From Patulibacter sp. (GTDB lineage Bacteria; Actinomycetota; Thermoleophilia; Solirubrobacterales; Solirubrobacteraceae): 39,013 bases of DNA. Location of the stretch: the NCBI RefSeq assembly GCF_030655195.1, contig NZ_JAURWA010000119.1, positions 1 to 39,013 of the forward strand, in the 5' to 3' direction. The notes under the pieces are model-generated. The model was not told where the DNA came from and made no database searches. It was given only the letters and a program-made list of their open reading frames with translations. Below are positions 15,565-24,523 of the stretch, one piece after another (within the stretch, counting starts at the first letter, position 1; every line of letters begins with the position of its first letter). Made by a program: the position numbers and the translations under genes.

Positions 15565-16053
15565 ATGCACCAGACCACCATCCGCTTCGGTGACGATCTC
15601 TGGGCGCGGCTCTCGGACGCGGCCGCCGACGCCGGGACGAGCGTCGCGCAGTACGTCCGGGAGGCCGCCGTGACCCGGCTGACCGACGATCTGCCCGACA
15701 GCAGCGACCTGCCCGCGGGGGTCGCCGAGACCGACCGGTCGCGGCGCACCGCCGACCCTCGCGCCGCCCGGGCCCGGGCACGCGCGGACGCCGACAGCCG
15801 GACGCTGATGGGCAGCAGGGACGAATCGACCGCGGTCTGGGCGCAGGCGCGGATGGCGCGTCGCCGGGCCGCCGCCCTGCGGGAGGACGCGATGCGGCTC
15901 CGCGAGTCCCACGGGGAGCGGGCGTCCCTCGGCACCCCGGGGCGTGCGGCGGGCACCGGGGTTCGAACGTCCGTCGAGACCGACGCGCACCGCGACCCGG
16001 AGCGCGCGGGCGACGACCCCGGCGACTCCCGCGATCCCGCGCGGGCGTCGTAG
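15565..16053 (+). CDS. Ribbon-helix-helix (CopG/Arc-like) protein with long basic tail
   Basis: Residues 1-40 of this 162-residue protein (MHQTTIRFGDDLWARLSDAA, then DAGTSVAQYVREAAVTRL) are a textbook ribbon-helix-helix: a DNA-contacting strand TTIRF and two helices. The rest is an Arg/Ala/Asp-rich extension, with a probable helix at about 90-120 (ESTAVWAQARMARRRAAALRE) and a disordered end. Such proteins act as autorepressors or antitoxins; no toxin partner is visible. Its TAG stop (16051-16053) forms the start of a TAGGGT box before the CheB gene, so it could be cotranscribed with CheB-CheR or sit just ahead of their promoter. The overlap with the CGATATCG region makes this protein the best candidate to bind there. 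Confidence 0.7.
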   Translation: MHQTTIRFGDDLWARLSDAAADAGTSVAQYVREAAVTRLTDDLPDSSDLPAGVAETDRSRRTADPRAARARARADADSRTLMGSRDESTAVWAQARMARRRAAALREDAMRLRESHGERASLGTPGRAAGTGVRTSVETDAHRDPERAGDDPGDSRDPARAS

Positions 16054-16062
16054 GGTGGCGGG

Positions 16063-16779
16063 GTGGCCGCCCCACCCCGCCCCGTCCCGACCGCGCCGCG
16101 GGTGACCGCGGACGACGGGGACCACCGTCGCGATCTGATCGTCGTCGGCGCGTCGGCCGGCGGCGTCCAGGCGCTGCAACGGCTCGTCGGGGATCTGCCG
16201 GCGGACCTCCCCGCCGCGGTCGTCGTGGTCCTCCACCTGCCGTCGGCGGGGCACAGCGTCCTGGCCCAGATCCTCGATCGCGCCGGCCCGCTGCCGGTGA
16301 CCGCGGTGACGGACGGGACCGCGGTGCGCCCCGGCGAGATCCTCGTCGCCCCGGCCGACGCGCACACCCTCGTCCGCGACGGCCACGTGGTGCTGGACCA
16401 CGAGCCGCGCGAGAACGGGCACCGCCCGTCGATCGACGCGCTCTTCCGCAGCGCCGCGGAGTCCTACGGGCCACGCGTGATCGCCGTGGTGCTGACGGGG
16501 ATGCTCGACGACGGTGCCGCAGGGATCGTCTCCGTCGTCCGGGCCGGCGGCGTCGGCGTGGTCCAGGACCCCGACGACGCCCGGTACGGGGCCATGCCGC
16601 GCGCCGCGATCGCCACGGGGACCGCCCTGCGCCGCGCACCGATGAGCGACATGGCGGACCTGCTGCGCGGCCTGGTGGACGAGGACGGGAACAGCGGTTC
16701 CACCGCGGCACGTCCGGACGCGTCCGCGACGCCCGGGCGGGTACGAGCCGTCGACATGAACGATGAGGGAGACGCGTGA
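16063..16779 (+). CDS. Stand-alone CheB-type methylesterase domain protein
   Basis: This 238-residue protein is a CheB catalytic domain without the usual receiver domain. The triad is visible: Ser31 in VVGASAGGVQAL, His58 in VVLHLPSAGHS and Asp150 in LTGMLDDGAAG. The segment YGAMPRAAIATG also matches CheB (the usual ARYDGMPR is here DARYGAMPR). Activity would be hydrolysis of glutamyl methyl esters or glutamine deamidation on a receptor-like protein. The start is GTG 16063, and the stop overlaps the CheR start (GTGA, 16776-16779), so the pair is coupled. Without a receiver, phosphorylation control is absent. No receptor, CheA, CheW or flagellar gene is in the window. Confidence 0.88.
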   Translation: MAAPPRPVPTAPRVTADDGDHRRDLIVVGASAGGVQALQRLVGDLPADLPAAVVVVLHLPSAGHSVLAQILDRAGPLPVTAVTDGTAVRPGEILVAPADAHTLVRDGHVVLDHEPRENGHRPSIDALFRSAAESYGPRVIAVVLTGMLDDGAAGIVSVVRAGGVGVVQDPDDARYGAMPRAAIATGTALRRAPMSDMADLLRGLVDEDGNSGSTAARPDASATPGRVRAVDMNDEGDA

Positions 16780-18647
16780 GCACGGACGACGACGACCCCG
16801 GTCTCGAGCAGCTGCTCGCGTTCCTGCACGAACGACGGGGCTTCGACTTCTCCGGCTACAAGCGCCCGACGCTCCGCCGCCGCATCCGCAAGCGGATGGC
16901 CGACGTCGGGATCGAGGACTACGCGACCTACCAGGACGTCCTCGAGGTCGACTCCCGCGAGTACACGCAGCTCTTCAACACGATCCTCATCAACGTCACG
17001 AGCTTCTTCCGCGACCGCGAGACGTGGGACGCGCTCCGGGAGGACGTGGTCCCCGAGCTGGTCGCGGCGACCCCCGACGACCGGCCGATCCGCGTCTGGT
17101 GCGCGGGCTGCGCGTCGGGTGAGGAGGCGTACACGATCGTCATGGTCCTGGCCGAGGCGCTCGGCGAGGACGAGTTCCGCAGGCGCGTGAAGATCTACGC
17201 CACCGACATCGACGAGGAGGCCCTCGACGAGGCGCGACAGGCGCGATACCGCGACGACCAGGTGGAGGCGGTTCCCGAGGACCTGCGCGAGCGGTACTTC
17301 GAGCGCGCCGGCTCGGGCTGGGCCTTCCGCTCGGACCTGCGGCGGCACGTCATCTTCGGCCGCAACGACCTCGTCCAGGACGCGCCGATCTCACGGATCG
17401 ACCTGCTGGTCTCGCGCAACGTCCTCATGTACTTCACCGCCGAGACGCAGGCGCGGATCCTCGAGCGGTTCAACTTCGCGCTGCGCCCCACCGGGCACCT
17501 GCTGCTCGGGCGGTCCGAGATGCTGATCGCGCACGCCGAGCTGTTCGCCCCGCGCGACCTGAAGCGCCGCATCTTCCGCGCCGTGCCGCGGTCCGCCGCG
17601 ACCCGCGAGCGGTCGTTCCTCGTCTCCGACCTCTCGCGGTCCGGCGCCTCCGGGGCCCGGCCGGACCTGCGCGACGCGGCCGCGTCGCTCTCCCCGGTCC
17701 CCCAGGTCGTCGTCGACCGGGCGGGGTTCGTCGTCGACCTGAACGTCCGGGCGCGGGAGGACCTCGGGCTCGTCCCCGCAGACATCGGCCGGCTCTTCCA
17801 GGACCTCGACGTCTCCTACCGGCTCGGGGACATCCGCACCGCGCTGGACCGCGCGTACGAGCACGGCGCGCCCACCCAGCTGCGCGGGGGCACGGAGGAC
17901 GACGACGGTCAGATCTACGACATCCGCGTCAGTCCGGTCCTCGACGGCACCGGCCGCGCGCTGGGCGCCGCCATCGCGTTCGAGGACACCACGGCGCTGG
18001 TCCGCCTGCGCGAGGACTACGACCGCTCCCGCCGCGACCTCGAGACCGCCTACGAGGAGCTGCAGTCCACGGTCGAGGAGCTCGAGACCACCAACGAGGA
18101 GCTCCAGTCGACCAACGAGGAGCTCGAGACCACCAACGAGGAGCTGCAGTCGACCAACGAGGAGCTCGAGACGATGAACGAGGAGCTCCACTCGACCAAC
18201 GACGAGCTCGAGGCGATGAACGAGCAGCAGCTCGAGCACGCCCGCGAGCTCGACACCGCCAACTCGTTCCTCGAGGGGATCCTGCGCAGCCTCGGCGTGG
18301 GGATCGCCGTCGTCGACCGCGACGGTCGCGTCGAGATCTGGAACTCGTGGAGCGAGGAGCTCTGGGGCCTGCGGCCCGACGAGGTCGCCGGACGGCCGCT
18401 CGTCGCCCTGGACTTCGGCCTGCCCGTCGACCGCCTGGCCGATCAGCTCCGTCGCGCGGTCAATGCGGGAGCAGAGCCCTCCGACGTGACGCTCACCGCC
18501 GTGGACCGACGCGGCCGGTCCTTCCCCTGCCTCGTCCGCGTGCTGCCGCTCTCGACGGCGCACGACGCCCACCGCGGCGCCCTGGTGCTGATGGCGGAGG
18601 CCCGCGGCGGCGAGCTCCCCTTCACCGGCGCGCCCCGCTCGGTCTAG
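16776..18647 (+). CDS. CheR methyltransferase fused to PAS, coiled coil and PAS
   Basis: This 623-residue fusion starts with the CheR all-alpha N domain (about 8-60) and the SAM-dependent methyltransferase domain (about 60-275: INVTSFFRDRETW, RVWCAGCASGEEAYTIVMVLAE, ATDIDEEALDEAR, DLLVSRNVLMYF). A PAS domain follows (about 300-410), then eight heptads of EEL(Q/E)(S/T)TN type (427-482) and a second PAS (about 495-600, with LRSLGVGIAVVDRDGRVEIWN). In many bacteria the same CheB/CheR-PAS architecture continues into a histidine kinase; here it ends after the second PAS, so any signalling must be handed to another protein. The start GTG 16776 has an AGGGAG ribosome site. The stop overlaps the convergent hydrolase stop by 4 bp. 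Confidence 0.9.
   Translation: MSTDDDDPGLEQLLAFLHERRGFDFSGYKRPTLRRRIRKRMADVGIEDYATYQDVLEVDSREYTQLFNTILINVTSFFRDRETWDALREDVVPELVAATPDDRPIRVWCAGCASGEEAYTIVMVLAEALGEDEFRRRVKIYATDIDEEALDEARQARYRDDQVEAVPEDLRERYFERAGSGWAFRSDLRRHVIFGRNDLVQDAPISRIDLLVSRNVLMYFTAETQARILERFNFALRPTGHLLLGRSEMLIAHAELFAPRDLKRRIFRAVPRSAATRERSFLVSDLSRSGASGARPDLRDAAASLSPVPQVVVDRAGFVVDLNVRAREDLGLVPADIGRLFQDLDVSYRLGDIRTALDRAYEHGAPTQLRGGTEDDDGQIYDIRVSPVLDGTGRALGAAIAFEDTTALVRLREDYDRSRRDLETAYEELQSTVEELETTNEELQSTNEELETTNEELQSTNEELETMNEELHSTNDELEAMNEQQLEHARELDTANSFLEGILRSLGVGIAVVDRDGRVEIWNSWSEELWGLRPDEVAGRPLVALDFGLPVDRLADQLRRAVNAGAEPSDVTLTAVDRRGRSFPCLVRVLPLSTAHDAHRGALVLMAEARGGELPFTGAPRSV
18054..18221 (+). repeat. Eight in-frame 21-bp repeats encoding a heptad coiled coil
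   Basis: Eight consecutive 21-bp units encode EELQSTV, EELETTN, EELQSTN, EELETTN, EELQSTN, EELETMN, EELHSTN and DELEAMN. The first six alternate as a 42-bp pair. The unit is in frame, so copy-number slippage would lengthen or shorten the coiled coil by whole heptads. Confidence 0.85.
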
Positions 18648-19645
18648 GCCGGAGCGGTCGAGGCCGGAGCGGTCGCGGGCCCGGCCAGGAGCGGGCGGAG
18701 CCACTCGTCGATCGCCGCGAGGGCGCGCTCGCGGACCGGGGCCGCCGAGAGCAGCAGGTCGTGCATCCCGTCCTGCACCGCCTCGACGGTGACGTCGGGG
18801 CCGAGCGACGGCGCCCAGCGGGTCATGTGCTCGACGTCGAGCACGGTGTCGGCGCTCATCGCCGAGGGGGCGAACGCCCGCAGCCCCAGCTCGCTGCGGG
18901 AGGACCGCAGGACCAGGACGGGCACCTGCAGCCCGAGGCCGCGGTGCAGGCGGCGCTGCCCGCGGCGGACCGCCCGCAGCCACCCGGCACGGACGGGGAA
19001 GCCCATCAACGGCTTCCACCGCAGGTCGAACTCCCAGTCGCCGTTGCGGCTGTTGTGGACGCTGTCGCCGTAGGTCCCGAGGCCCTCGTTGATGACCGCG
19101 GTCGGGCGCACGACGCCCAGCGTGGCGCACGCCAGGTCGACCTTGCGGCGGAAGCGGTCCGAGCCCTGCAGGTCGAACCACGGGCTGTTGAGGACGACGG
19201 CCACGACGGCGTCGGCCACCCGGCTCCCGCGCCGGTCGGCCAGCCACAGCGGCACGATCAGGCCGCCGGTGGAGTGCGCCAGGAGGACGATCCGCTCGAC
19301 GCCGTCGGCCAGCATCGTCTCGACGGCCCGGTCGAGCTCCTCGTGGTGCTCGGCCAGGTCGGTGACGTACGCCGGGAGCTCGCCGTCCTGGAGCGACCGG
19401 CCGTAGCCCCGCAGGTCGATCGCGTAGAACGGGATCCCCGCGTCGGTGAAGTGCCGGGCGACGTGGTCCTGGAAGAAGTAGTCCGAGAACCCGTGGACGT
19501 AGAGGACGGCGGTGCCGGTGCCGGCGGGCGCGTCGTCGGCGGCGTCGCGGGCCGGGGCGAGGTCCAGCAGGGTCGCCCGTCGGCCCTTCGCGAGCTCGAG
19601 GCGCCTCGTCCGGAAGTCTGCGAGCGGGTCGGTCGACGCGGGCAC
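18644..19645 (-). CDS. Alpha/beta hydrolase (Hydrolase_4, monoacylglycerol-lipase-like)
   Basis: This protein of about 333 residues has a serine-hydrolase fold: AVLYVHGFSDYFFQDHVARH (oxyanion loop), FYAIDLRGYGRS, nucleophile in LLAHSTGGLIVPLW, and the acid/histidine end DGMHDLLLSAAPVRE. The DLRGYGRS and HSTGG motifs match the lysophospholipase/monoacylglycerol lipase group. There is no signal peptide, so it is probably cytoplasmic. Three GTG starts are possible (19747, 19669, 19645). I prefer 19645 because the first falls inside a perfect palindrome that looks like the terminator of the preceding operon; no clear ribosome site decides between 19669 and 19645. Whether it takes part in branched-chain acyl catabolism with the liu-type genes is unknown. 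Confidence 0.75.
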   Translation of the reverse strand: MPASTDPLADFRTRRLELAKGRRATLLDLAPARDAADDAPAGTGTAVLYVHGFSDYFFQDHVARHFTDAGIPFYAIDLRGYGRSLQDGELPAYVTDLAEHHEELDRAVETMLADGVERIVLLAHSTGGLIVPLWLADRRGSRVADAVVAVVLNSPWFDLQGSDRFRRKVDLACATLGVVRPTAVINEGLGTYGDSVHNSRNGDWEFDLRWKPLMGFPVRAGWLRAVRRGQRRLHRGLGLQVPVLVLRSSRSELGLRAFAPSAMSADTVLDVEHMTRWAPSLGPDVTVEAVQDGMHDLLLSAAPVRERALAAIDEWLRPLLAGPATAPASTAPA

Positions 19646-19729
19646 GGCGGGGATGCTGACACGGCCCACGGCACGGCGGTCGGTGCCCCGCCGGAGCCGG
19701 GACGACCACGGCCGTCGGCGGCCGTCGGC

Positions 19730-19753
19730 GGCCGGGTGCCCGGGCACCCGGCC
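19730..19753 (-). terminator. Perfect 24-bp palindrome ending the liu-type operon
   Basis: GGCCGGGTGCCC (19730-19741) is followed directly by its exact reverse complement (19742-19753). As RNA it gives a 10-bp stem with a 4-nt loop. It lies 32 nt after the carboxylase beta stop. Two exact GCCGTCGGCG units (19711-19730) adjoin it. Confidence 0.55.
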
Positions 19754-19784
19754 CCGCCGCCGTGCGCCTCCGACCCTCGTCGCG

Positions 19785-21449
19785 CTACATCCGGAACAGC
19801 GGCCGGGAGACGGGCTCGAGCGGTGCGTTGGCGCACGCGTCGAGCGCGAGGCCGAGGACGCGGCGGGTGTCGCGGGGGTCGATGACGCCGTCGTCCCACA
19901 GCCGGGCCGAGGCGTAGATCGGGTTGCCCTGCGCCTCGAACTGGTCGCGGAGCCCGTCGCCGAACGCCTGGCGCTCGTCGGGGTCCCAGGTCTCGCCGCG
20001 GGCGGCGGCCTGGTCGTCGCGGATCGTCGTCAGGACGGTCGCGGCCTGCTCGCCGCCCATCACCGAGATGCGCGCGTTGGGCCACATCCACATGAACCTG
20101 GGCGAGTACGCGCGGCCGCACATGCCGTAGTTCCCGGCACCGTACGAGCCACCGATGACGACCGTCAGGCGCGGTACGCGGGTGGTCGCGACCGCGGCGA
20201 CGAGCTTGGCGCCGTCCTTGGCGATGCCGCCGGCCTCGTACTCCTTGCCGACCATGAACCCGGCGACGTTCTGCAGGAACACGAGCGGGATGCCGCGTTC
20301 GTCGCAGAGCTCGACGAAGTGCGCGCCCTTCAGGGCGCTCTCGCGGAAGAGGATCCCCTGGTTGGCGAGGATCCCGACCGGGTGGCCGTGGAGGTGCGCG
20401 AAGCCGCAGACCAGCGTCTCGCCGTAGAGCGGCTTGAACTCGTGCAGCTCGCCGCCGTCGACGATGCGCGAGATCGCCTCGCGGACGTCGTAGGGCTCCC
20501 GCGGGTCGGTCGGTACGACGTCCAGCAGCGTGTCGGGGTCGAGCACCGGATCCACCGCCGGGCGGGTCTCCCACGGCGCGACCGTCCCGGCCGGCCAGAC
20601 GCCGCCCTGCGAGGTCGGGCCCGCGGGCTGCCGGCCGCGTGGAACGGTCTTCAGGATGCGCCGGACGAGCTGGAGCGCGTGCGCGTCGTCGTCGGCGAGG
20701 TGGTCGACGACCCCCGAGGTGCGGGCGTGCAGGTCGCCGCCACCGAGGTCCTCCGCCGACACCGTCTCCCCCGTGGCCGCCTTCACCAGCGGCGGGCCGC
20801 CCAGGAAGATCGTGCCCTGGTCCTTGACGATCACCGTCTCGTCGCTCATGGCCGGCACGTAGGCCCCGCCGGCGGTGCAGGAGCCCATGACCGCGGCGAT
20901 CTGGGCGATGCCCGCGCGGGAGAGGTTGGCCTGGTTGAAGAAGATCCGGCCGAAGTGCTCGCGGTCGGGGAAGACCTCGTCCTGCCGGGGCAGGAACGCG
21001 CCGCCGGAGTCCACGAGGTACACGCACGGCAGGCGGTTCTCCTTCGCGACCTCCTGGGCGCGCAGGTGCTTCTTGACGCTCAGCGGGTAGTACGAGCCGC
21101 CCTTCACGGTGGCGTCGTTGGCGACGATCATGATCTCGCGGCCGTGCACCCGGCCGATCCCGGCGACCACGCCCGCGGCGGGCAGGTCGTGGTCGTAGAC
21201 CTCCTCGGCGGCCAGCGGCGCGAGCTCGAGGAACGGCGAGAACGGGTCGATCAGCCGGTCGATCCGGTCGCGGGCCAGCAGCTTGCCGCGCGACGTGTGA
21301 CGGTCGCGGGCGCGCTGCCCGCCCCCGCCGGCGATCCGCGTCAGGCGCGTCTGGAGATCGTCGATCAGCGCGAGATGCCGCTCGCGGTTGGTCGGGGCCT
21401 CCCCCGTGGCGTCGTCCGTCGACCCGGCGTCCGTCGTCTGCGTGCTCAT
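19785..21449 (-). CDS. Methylcrotonyl-CoA carboxylase beta subunit (carboxyltransferase)
   Basis: This 554-residue carboxyltransferase belongs to the acyl-CoA carboxylase family. The N half has [35 protein letters not shown] and then [20 protein letters not shown] and [16 protein letters not shown], the pattern of methylcrotonyl- and geranyl-CoA carboxylases rather than of propionyl/acetyl-CoA enzymes. The C half has [20 protein letters not shown] and [22 protein letters not shown], a conserved carboxybiotin-binding region. The reaction moves the carboxyl from biotin to 3-methylcrotonyl-CoA. It is the last gene of the four-gene operon, 46 bp after the alpha subunit. Also called liuB, mccB or accD1. 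The start is ATG 21449. Confidence 0.88.
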   Translation of the reverse strand: MSTQTTDAGSTDDATGEAPTNRERHLALIDDLQTRLTRIAGGGGQRARDRHTSRGKLLARDRIDRLIDPFSPFLELAPLAAEEVYDHDLPAAGVVAGIGRVHGREIMIVANDATVKGGSYYPLSVKKHLRAQEVAKENRLPCVYLVDSGGAFLPRQDEVFPDREHFGRIFFNQANLSRAGIAQIAAVMGSCTAGGAYVPAMSDETVIVKDQGTIFLGGPPLVKAATGETVSAEDLGGGDLHARTSGVVDHLADDDAHALQLVRRILKTVPRGRQPAGPTSQGGVWPAGTVAPWETRPAVDPVLDPDTLLDVVPTDPREPYDVREAISRIVDGGELHEFKPLYGETLVCGFAHLHGHPVGILANQGILFRESALKGAHFVELCDERGIPLVFLQNVAGFMVGKEYEAGGIAKDGAKLVAAVATTRVPRLTVVIGGSYGAGNYGMCGRAYSPRFMWMWPNARISVMGGEQAATVLTTIRDDQAAARGETWDPDERQAFGDGLRDQFEAQGNPIYASARLWDDGVIDPRDTRRVLGLALDACANAPLEPVSRPLFRM

Positions 21450-21495
21450 GCGCCCGTCCTCGCGTCGCTGCCGAGCGGGACGCCCGCGTCCCGGC

Positions 21496-23565
21496 TCATG
21501 CCTGCTCCTCCACCGCGGCCAGCGTCTGGCCGCGCGCGACGTGGTCGCCGACCGCGACGTCCAGCGCGGTCACCGTCCCGTCGTGCGGCGCCGCGACGTC
21601 CAGCTCCATCTTCATCGACTCCATCACCACCAGCGACTGCCCCTCGGTCACCGCGTCGCCGACCGCGGCGCGGACCGCCAGGACGACCCCGGGCAACGGG
21701 GCGACCAGCCCGCCGGCGACCGCACCGGGACCGCCGGCGACCTCGGGCACGTCGCGCCAGGACCAGGTGCCGCCCTCGTCGTGCAGCCAGGTCCACGGGC
21801 CGTCGGTGGCCGTCCGGGCCCCCGGGTCCGCGGACGTCGCGGCCTCCGCGTCCCCGACCGTGACCTCGAGCCCGTCCGGCCCGACGCGGACCAGCACGTC
21901 GACCCGCTCGTCGTCGGGGTCCTGCAGCTCCAGACGCACGCGGCCGGCGGCGCCGATCCTCCACGCGTCGGGTGTCGCGAACGCGCCGGGTCCGGCGTGC
22001 TCGGCGGCACGGCGATGGCGGTCGGCCGCCAGGGCGGCGAGCGCCCGGTCGCGCGCCGCGACGGGCGGGGCCGCGAGCGCCGCACCCGCCTCGGGCTCCA
22101 CGAGGAGCTCCTCCAGCAGCGTCGTCGTCGACGCGTCGGCGACGACCTCGTCGCGGGCCAGCAGGCGGCGCAGGAAGCCCGCGTTGGTCTCGACGCCCAG
22201 GAGCACGAGGCCCGCCAGCGCCCGGTCCAGGCGCGCCAGTGCCTGCTCCCGGTCGCGTCCGAACGCGATGACCTTCATCAGCATCGGGTCGAACGAGGTC
22301 GTCACGACCGTGCCCCGCTCCACACCCGAGTCCACGCGGACGCCCGGGCCGGTCGGCTCCACGTAGTCCAGGACGGGGCCGACGGCCGGCAGGAAGCGCG
22401 GACCGTCGGGGCCCTGCGCGATGCGCTCCGCGGTGATGCGCGCCTCGATCGCGTGCCCGACGGCGGCGGGCGGTCCGGCGGGCCCCGCGCCCGTCGGCGC
22501 ACCCGACGTCGCGGACGTCGTGCCCGGGGCGCCGGCTGCGGCTCCCCGCCGCGCGGCGGGGTCGTCCTCTCCCAGCCCCAGCGGCTCGCCGTCGGCGATG
22601 CGCAGCTGCAGCGCGACGAGGTCCAGGCCGTGGACGAGCTCCGTGACGGGGTGCTCGACCTGGAGCCGGGCGTTCATCTCGAGGAAGAAGAAGGGCCGCG
22701 TGCCGTCGTCGTTCGTCGTCCCGGAGACGTCGAGGAGGAACTCGACGGTGCCGAGGTTCCGGTAGCCCGCCGCGACGGCGAGCTGGACGGCGGCGTCGTG
22801 CAACGCGGTCCGCTCGGCGTCGGTGAGGCAGGCGGTGGGCGCCTCCTCGAGGACCTTCTGGTGCCGGCGCTGGAGCGAGCACTCGCGCTCGCCGATCGCC
22901 CAGGCCCCGCCGTGCTCGTCGACGGCGACCTGCACCTCGACGTGGCGGGCCGGCTGCACGAGCCGCTCCACCAGCAGCTCGCCGCGACCGAACGCCGCCT
23001 GCGCCTCGCGCCGCGCCGCGTCGACGGCCCCGGGGATCGCGGCGCGGTCGTCGACGCGCCGCATGCCCTTGCCGCCACCGCCGGCGGTGGCCTTCAGCAG
23101 CAGCGGCAGCCCGACCTCGTCCGCGAACGCGACGACGGCGGCCTCGTCGACGTCGCTGCCCTCGAGACCCGGGACGACGGGGACGCCGGCGGCGTCGGCC
23201 GTCTCCTTCGAGCGGATCTTGTCGCCCAGGAGGTCGATCGCGGCCGGCGGCGGGCCGATCCACGTGACGCCCGCGTCGGTGAACGCCTGCGCGGCGTCGG
23301 CCCGTTCGGCGAGGAACCCGTAGCCGGGGTGGACGGCGTCGCAGCCGTGGTCGACCGCGACCCCGACGAGCCGCTCGACGTCGAGGTACGGCGAGCGCTC
23401 GGCGTTCGCCGGCAGCGCGACCGCACGGTCGCAGGCGCGGGCGTGGGGCGCACCGGCGTCCTCCGGCGAGCACACGGCCACCGACTCGATCCCCCGGGCC
23501 GTCAGGGTCCGGGCGATGCGCACGGCGATCTCGCCGCGGTTGGCGATCAGGACGCGGTCAGGCAT
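21496..23565 (-). CDS. Acyl-CoA carboxylase alpha subunit (biotin carboxylase + BCCP)
   Basis: In this 689-residue protein the biotin carboxylase domain spans about 1-470: [17 protein letters not shown], the ATP glycine loop [49 protein letters not shown] biotinyl domain closes the protein, with Lys652 in [10 protein letters not shown] (Ser in place of the common Ala before MKM). It forms the methylcrotonyl-CoA carboxylase holoenzyme with the beta subunit. It is odd in having about 35 Ala/Gly/Pro/Thr-rich residues (about 337-368) inserted between [10 protein letters not shown] and [11 protein letters not shown], where homologues are nearly continuous. The ATG at 23565 overlaps the HMG-CoA lyase stop by 8 bp, implying coupled translation. 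Confidence 0.9.
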   Translation of the reverse strand: MPDRVLIANRGEIAVRIARTLTARGIESVAVCSPEDAGAPHARACDRAVALPANAERSPYLDVERLVGVAVDHGCDAVHPGYGFLAERADAAQAFTDAGVTWIGPPPAAIDLLGDKIRSKETADAAGVPVVPGLEGSDVDEAAVVAFADEVGLPLLLKATAGGGGKGMRRVDDRAAIPGAVDAARREAQAAFGRGELLVERLVQPARHVEVQVAVDEHGGAWAIGERECSLQRRHQKVLEEAPTACLTDAERTALHDAAVQLAVAAGYRNLGTVEFLLDVSGTTNDDGTRPFFFLEMNARLQVEHPVTELVHGLDLVALQLRIADGEPLGLGEDDPAARRGAAAGAPGTTSATSGAPTGAGPAGPPAAVGHAIEARITAERIAQGPDGPRFLPAVGPVLDYVEPTGPGVRVDSGVERGTVVTTSFDPMLMKVIAFGRDREQALARLDRALAGLVLLGVETNAGFLRRLLARDEVVADASTTTLLEELLVEPEAGAALAAPPVAARDRALAALAADRHRRAAEHAGPGAFATPDAWRIGAAGRVRLELQDPDDERVDVLVRVGPDGLEVTVGDAEAATSADPGARTATDGPWTWLHDEGGTWSWRDVPEVAGGPGAVAGGLVAPLPGVVLAVRAAVGDAVTEGQSLVVMESMKMELDVAAPHDGTVTALDVAVGDHVARGQTLAAVEEQA

Positions 23566-24514
23566 GCGGGCTCCACTGGACGGGACCGGCGACGAGGGTG
23601 TGCGACCCCAGCGGCCGGCCGATGATCTCCTGCGCCCGCCGGCTCGCGGAGATCACCGCGGGCAGGTCGATCCCGGTCGCGTAGCCCATCTCGTGCAGCA
23701 TCGAGACGAGGTCCTCGGTGGCGATGTTGCCCGTCGCCCCGGCGGGGACGGGGCACCCGCCGAGCTCGCCGAAGCTCGACTCGAACGAGCGGCAGCCGGC
23801 GTCGAGCGCGGCCAGGACGTTGGCCAGTCCCTGCCCGCGCGTGTTGTGGAAGTGGGCGGTCAGCTCGACGTCGGGGCCGAGCGCGTCGGCGAGCACCGGG
23901 AAGAACCGTGCGACCTGGCGGGGGTTCGCCATCCCGGTCGTGTCGCCGAAGCCGATCTCCTCCGCCCCCGCGTCCCGGAGGGCCGTGGCGATCTCGGCGA
24001 CGCGCGCCACAGGGACCTCCCCTTCGTAGGGGCAGCCGAACGACGTGGCGATGACCGCGACGCGGCGCAGACCGGCGTCGCCCGCCCGCTCCAGGACACG
24101 GCGCAGGCCGGCCAGCGACTCGTCGATCGAGCGGTTGACGTTCTTGCGGTTGTGCGTCTCGGACGCCGAGAGGAAGACCGAGACCTCGTCGAACCGATCG
24201 CGCCGGAGCAGCGCCCCGTCGAGCCCGCGCTCGTTGGGGATCAGCACCGACCGCGAGACGCCGGGGACCGGCTCGAGCCGGTCCAGCAGGTCGGCGCCGT
24301 CGGCCAGCTGCGGGATCACGTCCGGGCGGACGAACGAGGTCAGCTCGATCCGCTCCACGCCGGAGCGCATCAGCGCCCCGACGAGCGTCAGCTTGTCGTC
24401 CGTCGAGAGCAGCTCCGGCTCGTTCTGGAAACCGTCCCGGGGGCCGACCTCGCGGATCCGGATCCGCTCGGCCGTGGCGCCTCCGGCGTGGGCGTCGGCG
24501 TCGGTGGTGCTCAT
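23558..24514 (-). CDS. Hydroxymethylglutaryl-CoA lyase
   Basis: This 318-residue TIM-barrel lyase cleaves HMG-CoA to acetoacetate and acetyl-CoA, the last step of leucine degradation. Catalytic landmarks match the family: Arg26-Asp27 in VGPRDGFQNE, GFGDTTGMANP (188-198), His221/His223 in AHFHNTRGQGLAN, and the flexible loop with Cys254 (LGGCPVPAGATGN), where most enzymes have APGA. The N-terminal 17 residues are a disordered extension. It sits between acyl-CoA dehydrogenase (9-bp gap) and the carboxylase alpha gene (8-bp overlap), so the order of genes follows a leucine/isovalerate operon. Also called liuE or mvaB. The start is ATG 24514. Confidence 0.92.
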   Translation of the reverse strand: MSTTDADAHAGGATAERIRIREVGPRDGFQNEPELLSTDDKLTLVGALMRSGVERIELTSFVRPDVIPQLADGADLLDRLEPVPGVSRSVLIPNERGLDGALLRRDRFDEVSVFLSASETHNRKNVNRSIDESLAGLRRVLERAGDAGLRRVAVIATSFGCPYEGEVPVARVAEIATALRDAGAEEIGFGDTTGMANPRQVARFFPVLADALGPDVELTAHFHNTRGQGLANVLAALDAGCRSFESSFGELGGCPVPAGATGNIATEDLVSMLHEMGYATGIDLPAVISASRRAQEIIGRPLGSHTLVAGPVQWSPHA

Positions 24515-24523
24515 GACGCCGGC

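Noticed and set aside
15552..15566. GTTT followed by GGGTAT, resembling a SigB/SigF promoter before the RHH gene
   Set aside because: The two elements are separated by only a few bases instead of about 15, and GGGTAT runs into the start codon.
18050..18262. Regularly spaced repeats that could look like a CRISPR or minisatellite array
   Set aside because: The units are contiguous 21-bp in-frame repeats with no unique spacers and encode a heptad coiled coil inside the CheR/PAS gene.
19711..19730. Two exact copies of GCCGTCGGCG
   Set aside because: Short tandem duplication in a GC-rich spacer beside the terminator palindrome; no function can be supported.
21446..21499. A 17-codon frame ([17 protein letters not shown]) bridging the carboxylase alpha stop and beta start
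   Set aside because: It overlaps both genes only at their ends and has no ribosome site; the good beta-subunit start is ATG 21449. It is probably a by-product of the 46-bp spacer.
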